Source: Actinoplanes nipponensis
GTDB taxonomy: Bacteria; Actinomycetota; Actinomycetes; Mycobacteriales; Micromonosporaceae
Direction of reading: 5' to 3'
NCBI RefSeq assembly: GCF_016862275.1
Contig: NZ_BOMQ01000089.1
Coordinates: 1 to 64,000, forward strand
DNA length: 64,000 nucleotides
Positions 57,927-64,000 of this stretch are shown piece after piece (positions within the stretch are counted from its first letter, which is position 1; the number at the start of each line of letters is the position of its first letter). Both the position numbers and the translations under genes were made by a program. The notes beneath the pieces were generated by a model. That model saw only the letters and a program-made list of their open reading frames with translations, did no database searches and had not been told where the DNA came from.

Positions 57927-59099
57927 GCCGTACGCGGTGAGCAGGTCGAGGAAGGGCACGGCGTCGAAGGCCTCCGGGCCGAGGACGCCGGCCCCCTGCC
58001 ACACCCCGGTGGCCAGCAGCTCCAGGGCGACGATCGGGTTGACCGCGGTCTGCCAGACCACCGCCTGGGAGCCGTACTCGCGCATCGACCACTCGTTGTC
58101 GACGACGTGGTAGAGGTACACCTCGCGGGGCTCGCCGTCGCGGCCGGTCCCGCTGACCAGGGTGCCCGCGCAGGTGCTGCCGGTCATCCGGTCGCCCAGG
58201 CCGGCCGGGTCGGGCAGGCAGGCCGCCACGACGTCGCGCGGTGACACCTCCACGCCGCCGACGCGCACCGGCGCCGTCCGGTCCAGGCCCAGCTTGTGCA
58301 GGGTCTTCAGCACGTCGATGAACTCCTTGCCCAGCCCGTACTTGAAGGTGACCCGCCGGGCGTCGACCCAGCGCGGGATGAGCAGCACCTCCTCGTGCTC
58401 GACGTGCACGCACTCGACCTCGCCGATGCCGCCCGGGAAGTCGAAGACCTCCGGCTCGCTGAGCGGCTCGGTGGTGAACCAGCCGCGCCCGGCCTCCCAG
58501 ATGACCGGCGGGTTCAGGCACTCCTCGATGGTGGTCCACACCGAGAACGAGGGCGCGAAGTCGTAGCCGGCCACCACCAGGTTGCCGCCGTCGCGGATGC
58601 CGATCTCGTCGATGCGGGAGAAGAGGTGGTCGGCCGCGTACCGGGCGAACACATCGGACAGGCCGGGCTCCACGCCCATCCCGACCAGCGCCAGCAGGCC
58701 GGCGTCCCGCCAGTCGTCGGCCGCGGCGAACTGCTCGTCGCCGAGCTTCACGCCGGTGCGGGAGAACGGCTCGTCGGGGTGCGGGTGCGACAGCGACATC
58801 GCCATGTCGATGTAGTGCGCGCCGGCCCGGCGGGCGCCGTCGAAGATCGGCATGACGAACCGCGGGTCGACGGCGTTCAGCACGTGGGTGATCGCGTGCT
58901 CGCGGCAGAGCGCGGCCACAGCGTCCGCCGACGAGGCGTCGACCCGGGCGGCGACGAAGCCCTCCCGCCCGGCCACCGCGGCCTGCGCCCGGGCGAGATC
59001 GTGGTCGGCGACGACGAACACCTCGTGGAAGTCGCGGCGGGCGGCGATCCCGGCGGCGGCCGAGCCCACCCCGCCGGCGCCGACGAGCAGTACGCGCAT
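57900..59099 (-). CDS. Saccharopine dehydrogenase-like NAD(P) enzyme
   Basis: 399 aa from the ATG at 59099. The N-terminal Rossmann motif is VLLVGAGGVGSAAAGIAA and the catalytic-fold stretch ITHVLNAVDPRFVMPIFDGA plus HYIDMAMSLSHPHPDEP match the saccharopine/carboxynorspermidine dehydrogenase superfamily. The C-terminal region (STCAGTLVSGTGRDGEPREV) is the second domain. In a polyamine context it might be carboxynorspermidine-type or lysine-6-dehydrogenase-type; I cannot choose from sequence. It faces the polyamine Lrp gene across a 273-base region and converges on gabT. Confidence 0.75.
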   Translation of the reverse strand: MRVLLVGAGGVGSAAAGIAARRDFHEVFVVADHDLARAQAAVAGREGFVAARVDASSADAVAALCREHAITHVLNAVDPRFVMPIFDGARRAGAHYIDMAMSLSHPHPDEPFSRTGVKLGDEQFAAADDWRDAGLLALVGMGVEPGLSDVFARYAADHLFSRIDEIGIRDGGNLVVAGYDFAPSFSVWTTIEECLNPPVIWEAGRGWFTTEPLSEPEVFDFPGGIGEVECVHVEHEEVLLIPRWVDARRVTFKYGLGKEFIDVLKTLHKLGLDRTAPVRVGGVEVSPRDVVAACLPDPAGLGDRMTGSTCAGTLVSGTGRDGEPREVYLYHVVDNEWSMREYGSQAVVWQTAVNPIVALELLATGVWQGAGVLGPEAFDAVPFLDLLTAYGSPWQMREQ

Positions 59100-59372
59100 G
59101 ACAAGCCCTTCCTGCACTGAAAACGTGTTGCGATCACGCTATCGCGACGGAAACACTTGTCAATGGTCCAAGATTCTGCGATAAACGCAGTCAGCAGGGT
59201 TACCCCCCACCCACCGGAAGCCAGTCCCATGACCACAGCGTCACCGCCCCGTCACCGCATCCGGCCGCCGCTCCACAGAGCACGGTCGGCCCCGCCACGG
59301 AATCGCGGGAGCCGCCGGAATGCGCCGACGGATTCCGTTGCCATCCGCCGGTCCGCACGCCAGAATCGCTGC
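59100..59372. promoter_or_regulatory. Divergent promoter region with several short inverted repeats
   Basis: Between the saccharopine-type gene and lrp. Contains GCGAT/ATCGC (around 59130), CTGCG/CGCAG with ATAAA between (59176-59190), and CGGAAT/ATTCCG (59316 and 59332). The CGGAAT motif also occurs at 59298. They are candidate Lrp sites; none is proven. Confidence 0.4.
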
Positions 59373-59828
59373 GTGACGGACCTGGCGCTCGACGACGTGA
59401 ACAAGCAGATCATCGAACACCTGCAGCGTGACGGACGGATGTCCTACGCCGGGCTCGCGAAGATCATCGGGTTGTCCGAGGCGGCCGTGCGCCAGCGCGT
59501 CCAGCGGCTGCTCGACGGCGGGATGATGCAGATCGTCGCGGTCACCGACCCGCTGATGCTGGGCTTCGCCCGCCAGGCGATGGTCGGCGTCAAGTGCGTC
59601 GGCGACATGCGCGCGGTCGCCGAGCAGCTCGCGGCGATCCCCGAGGTCGACTACGTGGTCATCTGCGCCGGCGGCTACGACCTGCTGGTGGAGCTCGTCT
59701 GCACCGACGACGAGCACCTGCTGAGCCTGCTCAACGAGGCCATCCGCGCGGTGCCGGGGGTAACCGGCACCGAGACGTTCATGTACCTGAAGCTCGCCAA
59801 GCAGACCTACGCATGGGGGACACGATGA
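59373..59828 (+). CDS. Lrp/AsnC-family regulator
   Basis: 151 aa from the GTG at 59373. HTH: DDVNKQIIEHLQRDGRMSYA, then GLAKIIGLSEAAVRQRVQRL. RAM ligand-binding domain at about 75-145 (VGVKCVGDMRAVAEQLAAIP). The stop overlaps the ATG of the aminotransferase, so it is first in a transcript with the aminotransferase and probably the FAD oxidase, and it likely senses an amine or amino acid made by them. Confidence 0.9.
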   Translation: MTDLALDDVNKQIIEHLQRDGRMSYAGLAKIIGLSEAAVRQRVQRLLDGGMMQIVAVTDPLMLGFARQAMVGVKCVGDMRAVAEQLAAIPEVDYVVICAGGYDLLVELVCTDDEHLLSLLNEAIRAVPGVTGTETFMYLKLAKQTYAWGTR

Positions 59829-61195
59829 CCGAAGACCTCTCCGGGTCCGCCCGGGACCACCTCTGGATGCACTTCACCCGGATGTCGTCGTACACCGGCG
59901 CGCGGGCCAGCGAGGTGCCGGTCATCGTGCGCGGCTCCGGGCCGTACATCTGGGACCAGAACGGCAAACGCTACCTGGACGGGCTGTCCGGGCTGTTCGT
60001 GGTGCAGGCCGGGCACGGCCGCGGCGAGCTGGCCGACGCGGCCGCCAAGCAGGCCTCCGAGCTGGCCTACTTCCCGCTCTGGTCCTACGCGCACCCGACC
60101 GCGGTGGAGCTCGCCGAGCGGCTGGCCGGGCTGACCCCCGGCGACCTGAACCGGGTCTTCTTCACCACCGGCGGCTCCGAGGCGGTGGAGAGCGCCTGGA
60201 AGCTGGCCCGCGGCTACTTCAAGCTGACCGGCAAGCCGATGAAGACCAAGGCCATCTCGCGGGCCATCGCCTACCACGGCACCACCATGGGCGCGCTGTC
60301 GCTGACCGGGCTGCCGCTGATCAAGCAGGAGTTCGAGCCGCTGGTGCCGGGCGCGCTCAAGGTGCCCAACACCAACTTCTACCGGCGCCCGGACGAGTCC
60401 ATGAGCGAGGAGCAGTTCGGCATCTGGGCCGCCGACCGGATCGCCGAGGCCATCGAGTTCGAGGGCCCCGACACGGTGGCCTGCGTGTTCCTGGAGCCGG
60501 TGCAGAACGCCGGCGGCTGCTTCCCGCCGCCGCCCGGCTACTTCCAGCGGGTCCGCGAGATCTGCGACCGCTACGACGTGCTGCTGGTCTCCGACGAGGT
60601 GATCTGCGCGTTCGGCCGGCTCGGCGAGTACTTCGGCTCCACCCGGTACGGCTACACCCCCGACATCATCACCTGCGCCAAGGGCCTGACCTCGGGCTAC
60701 GTGCCGCTGGGGGCGATGATCGCGTCCGAGCGGCTGATCGCGCCGTTCCTGACCGGCGGCAACTCGTTCTCGCACGGCGTCACCTTCGGCGGGCACCCGG
60801 TCGCGTCCGCGGTCGCCCTGGCCAACCTCGACATCTTCGAGCGCGAGGACCTCAACGGCCACGTCCGGGCCAACTCGGCGCTGTTCCGGTCCTATCTGGA
60901 GCGGCTCAGCGACCTGCCGATCGTCGGCGACGTCCGCGGCGACGGCTACTTCTTCGGCATCGAGCTGGTCAAGGACAAGGCGACCAAGGAGACCTTCGAC
61001 GCCGACGAGTCCGAGCGGCTGCTGCGCGGCTTCCTGTCCAAGGCGCTGTTCGAGGCCGGGCTGTACTGCCGGGCCGACGACCGCGGCGACCCGGTGATCC
61101 AGCTGGCTCCCCCGCTGGTCTGCACCGAGGAGCACTTCGCCGAGATCGAGCACACCCTGCGCGGCGTGCTCACCGAGGCGTGGACCAAGCTCTGA
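59825..61195 (+). CDS. Polyamine/omega-amino acid:pyruvate aminotransferase
   Basis: 456 aa, class III. It matches the SpuC/omega-transaminase branch: WMHFTRMSSYTGARASEVPV, FFTTGGSEAVESAWKLARGY, VSDEVICAFGRLGEYF, PLP Lys in TCAKGLTSGYVPLGAM. Such enzymes transfer an amino group from putrescine, cadaverine or other omega-amines to pyruvate. The ATG overlaps the lrp stop (ATGA). The product would feed the aldehyde dehydrogenase at 55197. Confidence 0.85.
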   Translation: MTEDLSGSARDHLWMHFTRMSSYTGARASEVPVIVRGSGPYIWDQNGKRYLDGLSGLFVVQAGHGRGELADAAAKQASELAYFPLWSYAHPTAVELAERLAGLTPGDLNRVFFTTGGSEAVESAWKLARGYFKLTGKPMKTKAISRAIAYHGTTMGALSLTGLPLIKQEFEPLVPGALKVPNTNFYRRPDESMSEEQFGIWAADRIAEAIEFEGPDTVACVFLEPVQNAGGCFPPPPGYFQRVREICDRYDVLLVSDEVICAFGRLGEYFGSTRYGYTPDIITCAKGLTSGYVPLGAMIASERLIAPFLTGGNSFSHGVTFGGHPVASAVALANLDIFEREDLNGHVRANSALFRSYLERLSDLPIVGDVRGDGYFFGIELVKDKATKETFDADESERLLRGFLSKALFEAGLYCRADDRGDPVIQLAPPLVCTEEHFAEIEHTLRGVLTEAWTKL

Positions 61196-61217
61196 GCCGA
61201 CCCGCGGCGGAAAACCC

Positions 61218-62531
61218 ATGACAATTCACGATGTGAGCCCCTCCTTCTGGCTGTCCGCCCTCGGTGAGCCGAGGGCGGCCCGGCCGGCGCTGCCCGGCGA
61301 CCGCAGCGTGGACGTGGCCATCGTGGGGGCCGGGTACACCGGGCTGTGGACGGCGTACTACCTGGCCCGGGCCGATCCGTCGCTGCGCGTCGCGGTGCTG
61401 GAGGCGCGGTACGCCGGCTTCGGCGCGTCCGGGCGCAACGGCGGCTGGTGTTCCGGGCTGTTCCCGGTGCCGGTGGGCGCGCTGGCCCGCCGGCACGGCC
61501 GCGACCAGGCGGTGGCCATGCACCGGGCGCTGGCCCGGACGGTGGACGAGGTGGGCCGGGCCGCCGCGGCCGAGGGCATCGACTGCGACTTCGCCAAGGG
61601 CGGCACGGTCGCGCTGGCCCGCTCCGCCGCCCAGCTGCGCCGCGCCGAGGCCGAGGCCGCCGAGGCGCGGGAGTACGGCCTGGACGTGACGCTGCTGGAC
61701 GCGGCCGCGGCCCGGGAGAGGTGCGGGGCCGCCGGGGTGGTCGGCGGCACGTTCAGCCCGGACTGCGCCGCCCTGCAGCCGGCGGCGCTGGCGCGCGGGC
61801 TGGCCGCGGCGGTCGAGCGCCGCGGCGTCACGATCTACGAGGGCACCCGGGCCCTGCGGCTGGCCCGCGGGTCGGTGGTCACCGACCACGGCACGGTACG
61901 CGCGGACGTCGTGGTCCGCGCCCTGGAGGGCTACACCGCCGCGCTGGCCGGGCACCGGCGCGCCCTCGCCCCGGTGTACTCGCTGATGATCGCCACCGAG
62001 CCGCTGCCGGACGAGGTGTGGCAGCGCATCGGCCTGGCCCGGCGCGAGACGTTCACCGACCACCGGCACCTCATCGTGTACGGCCAGCGCACCGCCGACG
62101 ACCGGCTGGCGTTCGGCGGCCGGGGCGCGCCGTACCACTTCGGCTCGCGCGTGCGCACGGCGTACGACCGGGAGCCGGCGGTCTTCGCGGCCCTGCGCCG
62201 GGCGCTGACCGACCTGTTCGGCATCGACCCGCCGCTCGCGTACCGCTGGGGCGGCCCGCTGGGCATCCCCCGCGACTGGATGCCGTCGGTCGGCCTCGCC
62301 GACGGCCTGGGCTGGGCCGGCGGTTACGTCGGCGACGGCGTCGCGGCGGCCAACCTGGCCGGGCGCACCCTGGCCGACCTGATCACCGGCACCGACTCCG
62401 AGCGCACCCGGCTGCCCTGGACCGGGCACCGGTCCCGGGGCTGGGAGCCCGAGCCCCTGCGCTGGTTGGGCATCAACGCCGCGCTGCGCGGGACGGCCCT
62501 GCGCGACGCCTGGGAGATCGCCCGGCGATAA
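61218..62531 (+). CDS. FAD-dependent amine oxidase (PuuB/OrdL-like)
   Basis: 437 aa. DAO-type fold: DVAIVGAGYTGLWTAYYLAR at the N-terminus, then GASGRNGGWCSG (FAD binding, conserved in gamma-glutamylputrescine oxidases) and GYVGDGVAAANLAGRTLADL at the C-terminus. The likely role is oxidation of a glutamylated or free polyamine, giving an aldehyde for the dehydrogenase upstream. It follows the aminotransferase by 22 bases. No gamma-glutamylputrescine synthetase is visible nearby, so the substrate is uncertain. Confidence 0.83.
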   Translation: MTIHDVSPSFWLSALGEPRAARPALPGDRSVDVAIVGAGYTGLWTAYYLARADPSLRVAVLEARYAGFGASGRNGGWCSGLFPVPVGALARRHGRDQAVAMHRALARTVDEVGRAAAAEGIDCDFAKGGTVALARSAAQLRRAEAEAAEAREYGLDVTLLDAAAARERCGAAGVVGGTFSPDCAALQPAALARGLAAAVERRGVTIYEGTRALRLARGSVVTDHGTVRADVVVRALEGYTAALAGHRRALAPVYSLMIATEPLPDEVWQRIGLARRETFTDHRHLIVYGQRTADDRLAFGGRGAPYHFGSRVRTAYDREPAVFAALRRALTDLFGIDPPLAYRWGGPLGIPRDWMPSVGLADGLGWAGGYVGDGVAAANLAGRTLADLITGTDSERTRLPWTGHRSRGWEPEPLRWLGINAALRGTALRDAWEIARR

Positions 62532-62599
62532 GTCTGCGGAGCGCCGCGACCCTGCCGATGGTGAGGCCCGACAGTCAGCGACGACGACAGGGGTTCACC

Positions 62600-62836
62600 A
62601 TGGCAGTCGAGGCCATCGGCTCGACCGATTCCGGCACCGTCACCGCGCGGACGGAGTTCCAGCGCGTCCAGCTGAAGCTGGCGGAGGACCTGGCGGCCAA
62701 GGCCGCCGAGAAGGTCGCGGCCAAGGACAAGGCGGTCCTCACCCGCAGCGAGAACGACGCCCTGCACGAGCGCCAGACCGGCACCGGCGCCGCGGACATC
62801 GGCCGGCTGGGCACCGCGCTGGACACCGTGGTCTGA
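62600..62836 (+). CDS. Small hypothetical protein, Lys/Ala rich
   Basis: 78 aa, ATG at 62600. Middle part is a charged helix (FQRVQLKLAEDLAAKAAEKV) likely forming a coiled coil. No signal or membrane segment. I do not recognise a family. It lies 68 bases after the PuuB-like gene, with only a weak GGGG before the start. Confidence 0.5.
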   Translation: MAVEAIGSTDSGTVTARTEFQRVQLKLAEDLAAKAAEKVAAKDKAVLTRSENDALHERQTGTGAADIGRLGTALDTVV

Positions 62837-62840
62837 CGTC

Positions 62841-62854
62841 TTGTGTTGACACAA
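62841..62854. promoter_or_regulatory. Palindrome overlapping a -35-like TTGACA
   Basis: TTGTGTTGACACAA: 6-bp arms around TG, containing TTGACA at 62846-62851. It lies 24 bases before the YtrA-type palindrome at 62878, so regulator binding could block this promoter. Confidence 0.45.
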
Positions 62855-62877
62855 TTCGGCTGACCTGACACGCTTGC

Positions 62878-62899
62878 TTGTATCAAGTGATTGATACAA
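62878..62899. promoter_or_regulatory. YtrA-type GntR operator
   Basis: Perfect 9-bp arms TTGTATCAA and TTGATACAA separated by four bases, just before the membrane-protein start at 62912. The YtrA-type regulator encoded at 63742 in the same operon is the likely binding protein (autoregulation). Confidence 0.8.
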
Positions 62900-62911
62900 G
62901 GAGGATGTCGC

Positions 62912-63745
62912 GTGCCTGTGTTCGCCCGAGCGATGCTGGTGCTGCTCCTGCTCGGCACCGCGGCCCTCGTGGTGGTGCGGGCCCTCTGGCCGCTCACCGT
63001 GCCGGCGCCGGCGACCCGCCGCCGCGACCCCGCGCTGAAGTGGCGGCTGGCCGGCATCGTCGCCGGCGCCGCCGCGGCGCTCGTCGCCGTCCGGATCCCG
63101 GAGGCGGGTCGCGGGGACCTGCTGGCGGCGCCGGTCTTCGGCATGGGCGTCTTCGCCGGCGCGCTGACCGGCGAGCTCACCCGCGGTCGACCGGCCGGCG
63201 CGGTCCGCCGCGCCGGGCTCCGGGTCCGCCGCACGCTCGACTACGTGCCGAGGGCGCTGGGCACGGGCGTCACCGTGTCCACGGTGGCCCTGTTCGCCCT
63301 CGCGACCCTCACCACCAGGACCGGCGCGCCGGAGGCCGGCGGCCGCGTGCTGGCCTGCCCCGGCGGGACCCGCGGACCCTGGCCCGGTGCGTACTACACG
63401 GTCCCGGCCCTGGCCGCCGTCGTCGCCGGGCTCGCCCTGGCGGCGTTCACGCTGCGCCGGGTGGTCCGCCGGCCGCAGGCCGCCGAGCCGGCCACCGCCG
63501 ACGACGCGCTGCGGCGGCGTTCCGCCGAGGTCGTCACCGCCGGGACCGGCGTGCTGGTGCTCGTGCCGCTGACCGGCATCGCGCTGACGGCCGGGCTCCT
63601 GCTGCAGAGCAGCGAGGTGACCTGCGGGGCCGGCTGGTGGGACGGCGCCGGCCAGGCGCTGACGGCCCTGGGCTTCCTCGCCTTCGCGTTCGCCGCCTGG
63701 TACGGCGCGTGCCTGCTCCTGCCGGGCAAGCGGGCCCGCGCATGA
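62912..63745 (+). CDS. Membrane protein controlled by the YtrA-type regulator
   Basis: 277 aa from a GTG at 62912 with AAGGAGG 8 bases upstream. About six to seven membrane helices (MLVLLLLGTAALVVVRALWP at the N-terminus, LTALGFLAFAFAAWYGACLL near the end) and a Cys pair in extracytoplasmic-looking loops (CPGGTRGPWPGAYYT; VTCGAGWW). Family not recognised. Its stop overlaps the regulator start. YtrA regulators usually control membrane transport or stress proteins. Confidence 0.7.
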   Translation: MPVFARAMLVLLLLGTAALVVVRALWPLTVPAPATRRRDPALKWRLAGIVAGAAAALVAVRIPEAGRGDLLAAPVFGMGVFAGALTGELTRGRPAGAVRRAGLRVRRTLDYVPRALGTGVTVSTVALFALATLTTRTGAPEAGGRVLACPGGTRGPWPGAYYTVPALAAVVAGLALAAFTLRRVVRRPQAAEPATADDALRRRSAEVVTAGTGVLVLVPLTGIALTAGLLLQSSEVTCGAGWWDGAGQALTALGFLAFAFAAWYGACLLLPGKRARA

Positions 63746-64000
63746 ACGAGCCGCCGCAGCTGAGCGTCACGACGACCGACCCGACGCCGCCCTACGAGCA
63801 GGTGCGCCGGCAGCTCGCCGCGCTGATCGGCAGCGGAGCCCTGCCCCCGGACGAGCGCCTGCCCCCGTTGCGGCAGCTGGCCGGCGACCTCGGCCTGGCG
63901 GTGGGCACGGTGGCCCGGGCGTACCGGGAGCTCGAGGCGGCCGGCCTGGTCGTCTCCCGCCGCGGCGGCGGCACCCGGGTGGCCGGCCCCCCGGCCCGGC
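63742..64000 (+). CDS. GntR-family regulator, YtrA type (truncated by the window edge)
   Basis: 86 codons are present. Winged helix: PPYEQVRRQLAALIGSGALP, then LPPLRQLAGDLGLAVGTVAR and AYRELEAAGLVVSRRGGGTR. This is the compact YtrA subfamily (about 120 aa in full). ATG overlaps the membrane-protein stop (ATGA). Confidence 0.88.
   Translation, partial: MNEPPQLSVTTTDPTPPYEQVRRQLAALIGSGALPPDERLPPLRQLAGDLGLAVGTVARAYRELEAAGLVVSRRGGGTRVAGPPAR

Noticed and set aside
59221-59372. N-terminal extension of the Lrp regulator back to 59157
   Set aside because: The extra residues are Arg/Pro-rich and unlike Lrp proteins; the GTG at 59373 gives the family N-terminus.

Overview
The window looks like a stretch of actinomycete chromosome. 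GC is very high with strong third-position bias, starts are often GTG, and genes are coupled by ATGA or GTGA overlaps. A probable F420-type luciferase-like flavoprotein, an IdeR-type iron box, a DUF3349 protein and an amylopullulanase of the actinobacterial type fit Actinomycetota. The overall flavour is Micromonosporaceae (Actinoplanes-like), which is an inference from recall of related proteins, not a database result. I see no rRNA, tRNA, transposase, integrase, phage genes or CRISPR array.

Layout. 0-5 kb: edge of a secreted protein, a GAF-domain regulator divergent from a broken flavin monooxygenase gene, a DUF3349 protein, a broken small membrane protein and a PiT phosphate transporter. 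5.3-8 kb: coupled operon of a small membrane protein, an ECF-like sigma factor and a PAS-EAL c-di-GMP protein. 8-19.2 kb: pyrimidine (hydantoin-like) catabolic locus. A MocR regulator and an aminotransferase face an eight-gene operon: beta-ureidopropionase, dihydropyrimidinase, (methyl)malonate-semialdehyde dehydrogenase, a luciferase-like oxidoreductase and an ABC importer with an NMT1-like binding protein. Together these could convert imported pyrimidine to acetyl-CoA or propionyl-CoA. The usual dihydropyrimidine dehydrogenase is absent, and the luciferase-like flavoprotein is the candidate for that step.

19-33 kb: unknown protein, a secreted PQQ-type sugar dehydrogenase with a Tat-exported sugar isomerase, a GGDEF-EAL membrane protein, small membrane proteins, a ROK regulator and a ChvE/MmsAB-type monosaccharide ABC importer. 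33-39 kb: two self-contained regulator-plus-effector units, tetR-mmpL and marR-styA-like with a divergent ABC exporter. Each has a clear palindromic operator. 39.1-40.4 kb: about 1 kb of non-coding, purine-rich, repeat-bearing DNA with a decayed response-regulator gene.

40.4-52.3 kb: type II NADH dehydrogenase-like protein, an unusual nucleotidyltransferase-like plus methyltransferase fusion, a propionyl/acetyl-CoA synthetase, a 1,803-aa two-catalytic-domain amylopullulanase, and a divergent GH13 glucosidase sharing a CTGCAAG/CTTGCAG operator. 52.3-55.1 kb: siderophore-interacting protein under a probable iron box, small proteins and a flippase-like membrane protein. 55.2-62.5 kb: polyamine/GABA catabolic locus (aldehyde dehydrogenase, GabT, saccharopine-dehydrogenase-like enzyme, Lrp regulator, polyamine-type aminotransferase, PuuB-like oxidase). 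The window ends with a membrane protein and a truncated YtrA-type GntR regulator behind a perfect palindrome.

Three genes (flavin monooxygenase, small membrane protein, response regulator) are each broken by an internal loss plus frameshift. This may be real decay or missing GC-rich bases in the assembly, and it deserves direct checking.
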